Shown piece by piece: positions 27,801 to 39,800 of a stretch of DNA of 64,000 nt. Source of the DNA: Phoebastria nigripes. Its lineage: Eukaryota; Chordata; Aves; Procellariiformes; Diomedeidae. A program made the translations under genes and the position numbers. How positions within the stretch are numbered: the stretch's first letter is position 1; every line of letters starts with the position of its first letter. The stretch lies in assembly GCA_035582835.1 (NCBI GenBank), contig JAYKAV010003125.1, forward strand, positions 62,001-126,000, read 5' to 3'. The notes beneath the pieces are model-generated. The model worked only from the letters and a program-made list of their open reading frames with translations. It was not told the origin of the DNA and made no database searches.

Positions 27801-30800
27801 CCTACTGCAGCCAAATCAAAACCAGGTTTTTGTTCAGTTTGGCCAAAGAGACATAAATAATTCTTGCAGTATTAGAACTTCTTAATCCTGACTTCTAAGT
27901 CTAGACATAGTGAGACTGTTACTTCAACTTGCTTTTGATACTAGCTTTATTAAATGAGTGTTTTATGTTCTTTACGTAATATTAATATGAATTTTTTTAA
28001 AAGTTGCCTTTATTGAAGTAGGACAAATTCAGTCTTAATCTTTTATAAATATTCACAAATTATTTTCAAAATGATGTTATTTATATGACAAAGTTTTATA
28101 CTGTTTTGTATTAACTTTTTAATTTTGACTTTCAAAGAAAAATTAATATGAGGATTTTGGCTTTCAGTTTTTTTAAGTATTTGAAAACCTGCAGTGCTGT
28201 GGAGATTGTGTTGCAGGGTTTGCTTGGGGTTTTTTTAGAAGTCAGACGTACCAAGCCATTCCTGATTATCTTGGAACAGTACCTGAGGCTTTACAATGTA
28301 GCTTGGGAGCCTACTTATGCCTTAATTGAAGGTTCAGAGGTGTGTCAGTTGAATCAAACATTCGAGTTCTCTCTAAACCATTTTGGAACACAGGAACAAA
28401 AATGTCAGTTAGACAGCAAAGAAAGATATTTTAAAAGACGGAAGAAAATAGTTTAACCCTGATTTAACAACAAGGTGTCATTGAGTCCATCTAGCCTATA
28501 GCAGGATTCTAGAAGGGATTACATATTCTCATGCATGATGAGAACTCTTCCAACAGAGCGAGAAGTTCTTAGGCCTCTAAGCATAAATCAGCCTTCGCTG
28601 GGTGTTGGAAATATCCCCAATAGGTTATTTCATAACTATTAAGTATTTTCTTTCTTAGTTTCCATAAAGTGGCCAGTAAGAGGATATATTGGAATAATCT
28701 GTCATCTGATCCAAACATGGAAATACTTATCTTTGGCTATAAGTAATAGTAGAGCAAAATATATGCTATAAACTTCAAACCTGTACTAGTAACTGTTTAG
28801 CATGTGATGCAGTTGAATAAAACTGGTGGTCTGATGGGATGACTAATAGACATTATTAAAAAGAATTGAAGATACTCTGGCAGGAATGAACAGGGGAAGG
28901 AAGTTAATTTGGGAAAGCATTCCAAAAAGTCATTTGAAAAATGAAATTTCTGATTTTGGAGCACAGAATATTGAAATTGGACAGAATACTGGGAAGAGTC
29001 ATCTAGGAGGGTGAGCTATATTCCCTTCATTAATCCAGGGTAGCTTGTGTCCTTTAACAGTTTAGATTTCACTGAAACTCAAACAATGGAAAAATGAAGT
29101 GTTGAGCTGTGATACAACCTTAGCTTTTCTACTTGGAGCTGGCATTAGGTGTAAGGAAAGGTTATAGATGTATTGAACGGTGGGGAAAGAGGTACAGTTG
29201 TGGCAGGCTGTTGTCAGTACTGCACAAGGATCTTGCTGTCTTGAATATATTACAGAGGTGTCATATGAAAATATTTAAGAACGTTGGATATGCAGAGTAT
29301 GTATTACTCAGAAACAGATGGGTGAGCACTGAAAAGATTTGAAGTAGAGTCAAGAATATGTGCAGGTTTGTTTCTGCAAGCTGTTAGATTAGGACAGATG
29401 CAGATAGCCGTTATTTTTGAGAGCTTTGATGTTGGCATAAGATTAGTTACTGGTACTACATGAGGTGATATAATCTGTGATGGTGCTTTTTGAAACTGTC
29501 ATGCTCATAGACTTCATTAATTTCAGTAAATCTTGTCCTGTTCCGTATACTAATTCTCTGATACTTTGGACAAGAATTGCTAAACCTAAGAGCATGAATA
29601 TACCTGCGTAGCAGATTTTTTAATTCATTATTTGCAGTACAGAGTATACACAAAAATGTTCATCGTTTTGCGGGATGGTTCTTCATGGTACCTCTGTGGT
29701 TAGCTTTGGAAGAAGAGGAACATGCAGACAGTATTCATAACTTTTGCTGTGTAGTTTCTCAATGATCTATGANTATTTCTTCCCATTCTTTGACCTATAA
29801 TTCAATGAGGTATGACTTGTTTATGGGGCTCTTCAGAATCACTTCATCGTCGGAAACAATGACTCACAGTTACAATCTTGAATGCTTTTGGATCTTCTCT
29901 TGCATCTCTCAGATGGTATCTTTTGCTATCTTTTATTATATATCAGATTGTCTGTATGTGTTGTAAAACTCATCTCTATTGCTAATGACCAGACATGTTC
30001 TATGAGCTCTGTGTAGTGTTGATGAGACTGTCTTTGGACCAGAATCCTGCCATTAGTAATACAGATAACCTAGCTGGAGATGTTCCAGCAGGAATTGCTT
30101 TTTAAATTGTTGCTCTACATAAAGTTGCCTTGTTTGCTCAGTGATCCACCTTGTGCTGAGGGAATAAGGCTTAATAACTATGCCAGTACTCTTCTAATGC
30201 TCAACTCTCTGCTTTGCGCAACAATTAACATATTTCTAAATGAACTGACAGCAGACATTTTTGTTGCAGGGGAGTTGAAAGTGAGCAGGTATCCTATACT
30301 GCCTTGGCTCACTGATACATCATTGTGGACCAGAAAATTGAACCCAGTCCAGCTTGGGATTATTTTGGTATGTAAGCGAACAAGGATCTGACCAGACCTT
30401 TTCCTTTTTCTTCATACGTTGAAGCTGTGGTATTCTCTTCTTGCATCTTTTAGGCAGCAGGTCTGGTCTTTTCTCCCAATATTGTAGTCTGGCAAAGGCC
30501 CTTCTGTGATAATGTTCTCTGCTTTGCAGCACTGGCTTGCAGCTTTTTGGGGGCTATACTCCTTTGAAGAGAGGCTTACCAGGAGTTTCACTTATGTGAT
30601 GCAGTGTTTCTTTGCTGCTCATTTGCAGTGTTTCTTTGCTGCTCAAGTCTATCAATATCATCCCAAGCTAGAGTAGTGTATAAATGATGACATACATGTG
30701 TTGACATCAAAGCCCATTTTGTTCTGAACTTGATCCTAGCTTCTGAAACTAAAGGGCTTTGTCATTCTCTCTGGGTGTTCACTAAAACGTACAAGTCCTG

Positions 30801-33800
30801 ATCTATTTAATATTCAAGTAAGTTGCATTTTTGTCTGCCAATGACTTTACAGTATATAGTGGCAAAATATGCTTTGAATGACTTCTGTCGCATGTAAACT
30901 GCATAAACTGAATCTTGGCCAAAGGAATTTATTAGCTGCTTTGCTCTGGTAGCTAAGCTTCTTTTTGCTCCTAAATACTGTAGGAGGACAGCATGTGATG
31001 GAAGCAGATACATTTATTGAGCCTTGATTCTGAGGGTGAAGCAGCCACAGTTCATTCATACCTTGTTCTTTTGGTATCATCTCTCATCTTCAAGGATGCT
31101 CTACTCAAGCTGCTGAGACATCTGCTGCTTTTGATTTCACTGCTTCTGACTTCATCTTTAGTTCTAGATTATCTATGGCAAGTTTATCCATCAACAGGTT
31201 GTCTGGATATATGATGAGCTTTCATTTTGTCATGATGAACATCTAGTGTTCCTCCAAACTCAACCTGCTTACAGTGGATATGTGTCTTGGTTGAATCTCT
31301 AATTTACTAGCTTCCAAGCAACCTAATAGATAGAGCTAATCTTACTCTGAGATCGGTCACTGTTATAACCTCCTAGTTATAAGAGATTATTTCTGATGAA
31401 TGCAAGCTGTTCTTGATTTGCAGCAGTTTCTTTTTCTGCATAATCAAATTCTCTGAGATTAATCCATTTTTACCGGTATTTTTGTCCTCTTCACTTTTAG
31501 TATTCAAACAGTAACAGTTTTGGTGATAGTGAGCTTCTGCAACCACTGTGGTATTGCTAATAATAGCAAGGATCCTGTCATCCATTGTCTCTTACGCATA
31601 TTTTGTGATTGAGCATCTGCACGCTTACTCAGTACTCTAAAGTCTCGTTGTTCTTTTTGCTACTTTTTTTCTTCTGACAGAAGCTATGTTCCATCTTGAA
31701 TGCTGCTGTTCAACTTCAAGCATCAGTTACCTACTACAGGTTTTTCTTGCAGGACTTGTTTCTGTTTTGACACAGCAGCATTCAAAAAAGCATAGTGGGT
31801 TTGTGTTTTCATTGTGAACATGCTGTTGCATTTCAGAGGAAGTTGAATCTGTGATATTTCACTTTCATTCAGGTTTCCAGCAACAACAAAACTGGAATAT
31901 GATCGCAGATTTTCGTGGCTTTCAGAAATGTTCTCTAAGAATTTCCCAGAAATTACACTAGAGTGACACTTCAATTTGAAGTTCTGTGAATTATACCTCT
32001 TTTGAATGCTCATTTGGAATATTATCATTTGGTTCTTTTACAGCTTTGCTACAGAAATTTTTTAAGTTTCAGACTTGCAGTTAAAACACTTGTAAGCTAC
32101 ATTCAGATTTGCCAGCTTTGTGTAAATAGTTCACATAGAAACAATTGGCATCGTGGCATCCTGTTTCCGTTAGTGTGAGGATCTCAGAAAAGTTACTCAT
32201 ATGGAAAACTTGTAACATAAAAACAGTACTAAATGCGAGTAAACCTGCCTGACTCGATATTAAATATCCCTGATGGTCCCAACAACTGTCAAGTTACATG
32301 AATAATGCAACATACTGGACCACATCTGCAAGGACAAAGCATGAATATGCATGGTATAACCAGTTTAGCTTATGGTCAAAGAATTAAGATTTCATTTGTA
32401 TGTCCCTTAACCTGTCTCTTTTTTGTTATTTTTAGGACGTTGAGTGTCACTGCATTATGGGCTCTTAAAAGACATGTAGTTGCAGGGCAACCTTGCTTGA
32501 TTAGCAAATTCTGTATTACCTTTGTTTTGAAAGTCTTTCTGACAAAAAAGTAAATGTTTGTTTCTGTTATTCTGTTAAATGTTTGTAAATGCAGCTTTGT
32601 GTGTAATAACACTTCACTACTCATTATAATAATAGTTATTATGTAGCTGTCTTCATTGCTAACCCCATTTTACAGGTGAGAAACTGGAGACAGTGTCAAG
32701 TAACATGAATGTCACCATCTTTCCTTTCCCATTCAGTCATTAACAGTGTAAAACACCATAGCATAGAAGCAGCTTTTTCTTCTCTCTAACTATGCATTCA
32801 CGTGTACCTTCCCAGTAAATGCTCATACAATCAGATATTTGGGGGAGAATTGTGCTTTATGAATCATCAACTCTACTTAGAGTTACATTTTTTAAAATGG
32901 GGAATTTCTGCTAAAAGCTGGAGTTCTGGGGAAAAAAAAAAAAAAACAAAACAAAAAAAACAGAAACAAAAACAAAAAACAAAGACCTTTCCATTCTTTT
33001 GGTTGTAAAATAGACTTATATTTATAATGCCTGGGTATGGTTCTATTGAGTGGTTGGAAGGTACCTTTACCTTGAGCCACTTAAATAACATAAAGTTGTT
33101 TTCTAGAAATTCTTGAAGCTACAGTCGTCCTAGAAAAGGTTACTTTTGGTTAGGGGTGGACAAAAAAGGGATGTTTGGCAAAAGATTCCAGCTGAGTTTC
33201 AGTACCGCTTACCCAAAGAAGCTGTGGGAGTAANTCTTTGGTTGTAAGAAAACATGACAGATTGCTGGGAAGACAGTTGCTCATGATTTGAGCTCTATGT
33301 GTGTGTGCAAATATACATAATTTTATTATGTGAGAGCAGGGGAAGCAATGAGACTGTATGAATTTCAGAAATGAGAATATTCCCATCCGTGCTTGGACTG
33401 TCTATTTTAGAGTCTACTTGTTTCACTGACTCAAAATCTCTTCCATTAGTCCTAGGTGACTCCTCATGTATCAAATAAAGTTTCAGATCTGAATTTAGAC
33501 TTTAAGTTGTCTAAATTAATGTTCTTACTTACCTGGCTTTTATTCTGAGTCTCTTTGGTTTTGTGGCCAATCCATTCTATTGAGTATCCCAATCAAGCTG
33601 AAATTTTGTGCTCAGCTGCTATAATTTGGGGGCATTTTTTTTTAAGGGATTGACAATTAAGGGGCATTTTTTCATTGTTCTTAACTAGAAGTTTATTTTT
33701 ATGTAGAATAAGGAATCTTTGGAGAGTTCTAGAGAGGTTTCAGAATTGCTCAAAATTGTGGACCCAGCAGGCTGTACTTACTGGAGATGGTCACGATCTT

Positions 33801-36800
33801 TGTTTTATTTTCATAATGTTCTTTCCAGAAGCAATGTAGCTCCACAGATGTAAGAAGGTACATTGCCTTTATTGCTGTTTGAGAACTATGGGATTTAAGA
33901 TTTCTTTTGTCACAAAAGTGTTGGGAACGTTGCAGGGTAGTAGTCTTCTATGGTTTAGTATCCATTTATGAAACTTCTGCTAATTACAAATTAGAAGGAA
34001 CTACTTTCTAAAACCTATTCCTAAACAGAATTAAGGTTGAGAATATGTCAGGAATCCAAGGTAAACCATATTAACAAAGATGTGGTTATCGCAAAATATT
34101 ATAAACCCTGTTTACTTCCAAAACAGCATAAACTAGCCAGTTTGAATCTGTTTTATAAGCTGTAAAACATGACCACAGAAAATTGTCAGAATTTCATGAT
34201 GTAAAATAATGTTTATAATGTATTTAAAACAATCTACAGATATTGGATCCAATCCATTCCCATTTATTTTGGTGGTAAAACTTGTATTTATTCAGACAAG
34301 AACACCACTATGTTTTGTCCTTGGATATACAATATCTGATTTATTTGTGTCTAAATTGTTCTGCTCTTTGAAGAGTGACTGTTTTTAGACAAATTACTAT
34401 TTCCAACATATTTGTTTAAGTTCTTGCATAGAAATCGTTAAAGCAGTGAAGCTAAGCTAAATATTTGGTGTTGCATCATCTTTTACTGGTGTTGCTACTC
34501 ATCGTTAAATACTTGAGTGTTTCAAGTCCCTGGCCCAAAAAATGTGTTGTCATTTGGTTTACCCTGATCGTTTTTCTTACTGTTAATTAGATGAGCATTG
34601 TTACAGTGCTATCATAGCAATGTTATTTTAAAACAATCATTTTTTGTAGTTATTTTTGTCATCTCTTATTGCAAATTAAGATGTAATAATTAAAATAGTT
34701 ACAAATTGTTGTTTATGCTATAGTCCATGTTGTTGGTTACCTGCTAGAACATTAGTGTTAGAAGGTGTTTATGGTATGCTGAAAGTATGTGCTAAAATTC
34801 TTTAAAAGGTCTGGGTTTAGCACTGCTTTCTTGGATTAAATTAGGAAAATACATGTGGTAGATATCAATCTAATATTAGTATACATTTTTCATAGAATTT
34901 AAGTTGATAAAGCTGTTTCTTCTGTCAAGTATTTTGTACCTTGTACACAGCCATTAAGATTCGCTGAGATTGTGAATAATTTAATTTATGATTAATAACA
35001 TTAATTAAACATAGCAGGGGCAGCACCATACTTCAGCAGATTAAATTTGCCTTTGATGAAGCATCAACAAAGAAGATGCAGGCATAAGCAATATTTAGGG
35101 TTTTGTTCGGTTTTTCTTTTTCTATAGGAAACCTTTGAAAGGTTAGATTTTATATTAGAACTGATGGCTTAACAAGGTTTTGTAGGAGACATACTTCTTG
35201 CTACCTCTGTGATAGCGTTTTCTTATATAAACACAGAAAATCAATTTTAGTGATGTTGTGATAAGCTGTTTAATTAATGTGGGTTTAAAAATCAATAAAT
35301 TTAAATAATTTATAGCTCATCTAATGTATGGACTGTGCTTGTGAAGGTATTTTGAAGGAAGTATCTCCTCCAAATAGTAGTTGGAGGTCAGCTGCTATGT
35401 TTTACAGTTGCCCTAAAGTAAACTACAGCTGTGTTCTGGGTATTTGGGTTATGGTAGAAAATTAAAAGAAAACTGAGCTTGTTTTGCAGAATATTTGTGT
35501 TGGGTCATAGTGTAGCTTTATGCACTTTTAAAAAGTGCATTTCAGCAAATTTATCATTTCATATCTTAAATACTTCAGTCATGGTTTAAAAGGCCTTTAT
35601 GGTGAGGAAATTTATTCCTCATGTAGAATTGCAGTAAGCGCTAGAATAAAAGTATTGCTAACTATCTTAAGACTGTTGGTTCCTGGTTTTTGTGAGGTGA
35701 GATAACTGGAACAGGTTACATGAAACAAATTTATCTTATAATTTCTGTATACCAAATAAAACATTTTAAAATTCTGAAATGCTCTTCTGGAATTCTGAAG
35801 TACATTTAAGCTCAAAATAAGTATCAACTTTAAAAATTGATTTCAGATTACCAAGTTGCTTTCTTACTGTAAGTACCTTCATCCTTATCTCTATTTTAAC
35901 CATACAGTATTTTAAAACATCGAATCTTAATTCATTATCCACTAGGTTAAAGACCGAAATCTCCATTAGAGAGAGAGAAGCTAAGTTGGAGGTAATGTCT
36001 TTTCTTTTCTCCACACAGTCTAACAATATCTCTGAACTTCATAACTAGTTTGAAGATCCGAGACAATTCTTTTTTAACTATACATATACTACCGGGTCAT
36101 GGTGTTCAGAAAATATGCATGGTGCAAAAATCTAGCTTTCTGTGTTTTACTACAAAAAGATACGGCAGTGTTGGAGGGACGCCTTTAGTATGTCTGCCAC
36201 ACCCAAAGATTTCCAGTTTGCAGTCAGTCCATTCTGGTTGAGTTGTATGCCGGGCTCCAATGAAGGAATGGTTTAGTTGCCTTATGTACTTCAAAGGGGC
36301 TTATAAGAAAGAGGGCAGCGAACTTTTTAGCAGGGCCTGTTGCGACAGGAAAAGGGGGAATGGTTTTAAACTAAAAGAGGGTAGATTCAGACTAGATATA
36401 AGGAAGACATTTTTTACAATGAGGGTGGTGAAACACTGGCTCAGGTTGCCCAGAGAGGTGGTAGATGCCCCATCCCTGGAAACATTCAAGGTCAGGTTGG
36501 ACGGGGCTCTGAGCAACCTGATCTAGTTGAAGATTTCCCACCCATGGCAGGGGGGTTGGACTAGATGACCTTTAAAGGTCCCTTGCAACCCAAACTATTC
36601 TATGATTCTATGTATCTGCATCTTCAGGCAACCTGGAAATTGACCTGAAATATAACCTGAGATCTGGGTAAATACTGACTCTGAACTGTAACTTTTTGAG
36701 TTTTTTTTTTAATTATTATTATTATTTGCACTTCTTTAAAGAGGAAAATCTTTGGAAATGCCTCTTCAGGCTTGAATTTTTTTTTTTTCTAGGCACGTGT

Positions 36801-39800
36801 ACAAATTTTCCCCTGCTTTCTGCCTATCAGGAAGCTAAATGATCTCACAGTACATTTTCTTAACTTTTTTCAAAAATACCATCTTTGGATTCTGATTTTA
36901 CAGAATATTTGTCTGTAAGAAGTTGTCTTTCTGTTGCCCTTCAAAAAGGGCAATCTGTTACAGAAATCCCAGCCACTAAGACAGTGGGAGAAGTCCTCAG
37001 ACCTAGTAAAGATTTTTCTTGTAACACTGCCTGCCTACTTTCCAAAACGCAAAGGGGTTGGTGAGTTTTTTTAACAGAAGCAATGATTTTGTAGAAATAT
37101 GAGAAGACTGTTCATCTTCATTCAGCAGCGTTAAGCAAGATTCTCAAACATACACAGTAACACCTTTTCTTTGCATAGACTCCATTACCACTTCAGGTGT
37201 GTTTTCTCTTAGTTTTTCTTTTTTTTTCTTTTTTTTCATCCCATGTTGTATTTCAGCATTATAGAAGATGTGGAATTTGCATTTTTTGCTCGCTCCACAA
37301 AATTGTGTTCCATAATATTGGCTTTCATTTAAAAATAAAACAAAAAATGTAACATCCCCCCCCAAGCCCAAATAAAAACAGAACAAAAAAACCCAACCCA
37401 CACACCCTAGCCCTTACAGTTGGAAAAGATGGAGAATACAGACAGAATAGGCTACTTTGGTGTTAGCTGTCTGAGCTTACAGGACATGTGAACCAAGACC
37501 TTTCAGAACAGTGAGCTGCCGTTCAGTGTAGTCTGGGCCACGTGGAACCTCTGGTTGTTTTTTCCAAGGTGCCATGGAATGCCTGATATTTCACTGCAGC
37601 CAGATGCTTGACATTTTGGCTGTTTGTTGAAATACACAGCAGGAGGTCAAAGGACAGACCCCTAGGGTGCTGGAGAACCAAAAATATAAATTGATGAATC
37701 AGTAAAAACTGATCAGAGAGATAAGTCAGGAAATCTTCCTTTCCTGGTAGTTCCCGCGGGGGAATATGGTCAGCCAGGGCAGAGGAGGATGGTGAATAGA
37801 GAAGGAGGTTCTGTAGTAGGAAGTAGAGTGCAGTAATTTTAAGTCAGAAAGTGTTTCTTACCATGGGTCATATGTGTATGGGTTTTGTATGGCAGAAATA
37901 TAACAAAGTATGATAGAAGTATAGTAAAGGATATTTTAGAAGATAGGATAAGCTTAACTTTACCATACAATTTTAAAATAGTTGCTGCATAATTTGGCCT
38001 CATTGAAACAAAATATACCACCTCTGTGGGCAAAAAAAATACTATGCTAAAAGTATGTAACACTGTTTACACAATTTTAAATATTTAAGAGGTTGTGATA
38101 CAAATAATCATTTAAAATGTTTGTCTTTATGTACAGTGACCTTTTCTGTTTTAAAACCGAAATTAACTTACAGTTGTATTCACATGGAAAAAAAGTTTAA
38201 TTTCTTAATTTTGTCACTTAGGCACTTAAATTTCCTAAATGAGGGTAAGATTATATGGGCAAGATGCCCTGTAGGACAGGAGATGCTTTTAGAAGACTGG
38301 CGTGGCTGTTTCCAAATGGCAGTTTTCAGTCACTTGCTTTTCTACTGTTCTAAAAATGGGGGGGGAAAAATTGCCTTTGGTCATGTTTTTTAGAGTTAAA
38401 AAGTTATTTCATTGGGTAAGTTTTAATAGAGACTCAAAAGTTTCTTCTGTGCCAGGCATTTTGTTAAGAATCTTCGTTAAACTTAAGGTAATAGCATCTG
38501 TAGGGCTAAAACACTGTGTAATGCTTAAAAAATATTCTCACCTCAACTTTGTCTTTCTTGCTTTTCCTTTGCTTTTTTTTGCTTTTTTTTTTTTTTGCTA
38601 GCAGAACACAAGTTTAGTTCAGATTTTTTTTCCCCTCCAAATAAAAAGCTGTCCAGACTTAGGTTGCATCCTTTTCAAAAGGCATAATTGAAATTATGTA
38701 TATGAAAAAGGCTACAAGAGTTGCTTTAAAGTTTTGCTTTGTTTCTGTTGTGGTTTTTTTTTGTTTGTTTCTTGTTTTTGTTGTTTGTTTTTTTTTTTTT
38801 TTGACTTGGAAGACTATTTGCAAACATCCGTACTAAGATCCATGCTCAATCTCTGCTACATAGCAGATTTATGGGAATGTCAGTGTGAAATTATTTCTAC
38901 AACTTTATATTGTAATCAGTTACTCAAGAATGTAAAATAAAAGAAATATCATTAATTATTACAGAAAATTTCAAGACCTAGTATATCTGAAGGAAAAACA
39001 GAAACATCAGCTTTTGAAAGGTAAATACAATGATCAGCTGCATCTTGAAATCAGGTACATAAAATAACAGATGCTGTGTTATTTCTCAGGTAATTGGGAA
39101 AAAGTATTTAATTAGTATTTTCATAATGTATTTTCTATGATAGAAAATTTTGAATGGCGGTCATAATGTACTTACTCAACAAGACACGTTGAATTTAGGT
39201 TCCAAGTGTCAAAACATTCTTAGTAATGCTTAAACTGCAAATTAGTCAAGATTCATAAGACATTAAATAAATTGTACAGATTGTTAAAAGAAGCATGTTT
39301 TATAATGTTGCATATGAGTTAACAGTATTAGTGGGGCAATTGGGAAACAATTTTAAAATACAGTATGAAATGTTAATTCTAGGATATTCATTTAGGTTTT
39401 TAAAAAGCTGTGTAATTTGTGGAAAGCATACTCAACCAAATTCTTAGCAGAGCAAATATGTGAAATTGTTGGGTAACTAACAATTATAGCTCTACACTTA
39501 AAAATATGCAAAATTGTGGAATTTTTTATATCAGTCTGGGCAAATAATGGAAAACTTATACATTTCTTTTGGTGCATATTGTGGGCAGACTTATACTTCA
39601 TATAATTCATCTAAATTATTACTCCAGATCCCACAGCCTGAAATGTCTTATTCCAGTTAGTGATCTTTCACAATTGTTGGTGCAAATTTAATCTTTAAAA
39701 GCTTAGTCAGAACATAATTGTAGTTATTTGTTAGGTATGCATTTATAGTGCCTTTTAAAAAAAAAAAAAAGGAAACTGCTTTCAGAGTCTCTCTGTAGGT

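Larger units (their letters stand above)
27606..35945. other. Intron 15 of ZNF280D, 8.3 kb
   Basis: The longest intron. It holds an antisense decayed coding relic (about 30320-32000), a MIR-like SINE remnant (about 32618-32720) and an A-rich stretch (32929-32984). A very AT-rich segment (about 33.9-35.4 kb) shows no coding or repeat signature I recognise. N bases occur near 29772 and 33234. The frame at 28148-28456 is unidentified. Confidence 0.65.

Noticed and set aside
30272..30290. Possible micro-exon (acceptor TTTTTGTTGCAG, donor GTATCC, 19 nt) that would also keep the frame between exons 15 and 17
   Set aside because: Its short product (GVESEQ) lacks the LK-E pattern of human ZNF280D; the 35946-35991 exon fits both phase and similarity.
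32436..32475. Strong acceptor TTGTTATTTTTAG followed by 40 open bases in the right phase
   Set aside because: The donor (GTAGTT) is poor and the product ([13 protein letters not shown]) has no resemblance to the family.
32873..33091. Phe/Cys-rich minus-strand frames
   Set aside because: They are translations of the A-rich simple sequence at 32929-32984.
35853..35870. Acceptor TTGATTTCAG with the consensus donor GTAAGT at about 35868, giving a 22-nt in-phase exon
   Set aside because: The encoded LPSCFLT is hydrophobic and unlike the charged human sequence; the nearby exon at 35946 is better.
36301..36516. Minus-strand open frame of 71 codons
   Set aside because: It is the antisense of the CR1 ORF2 tail.
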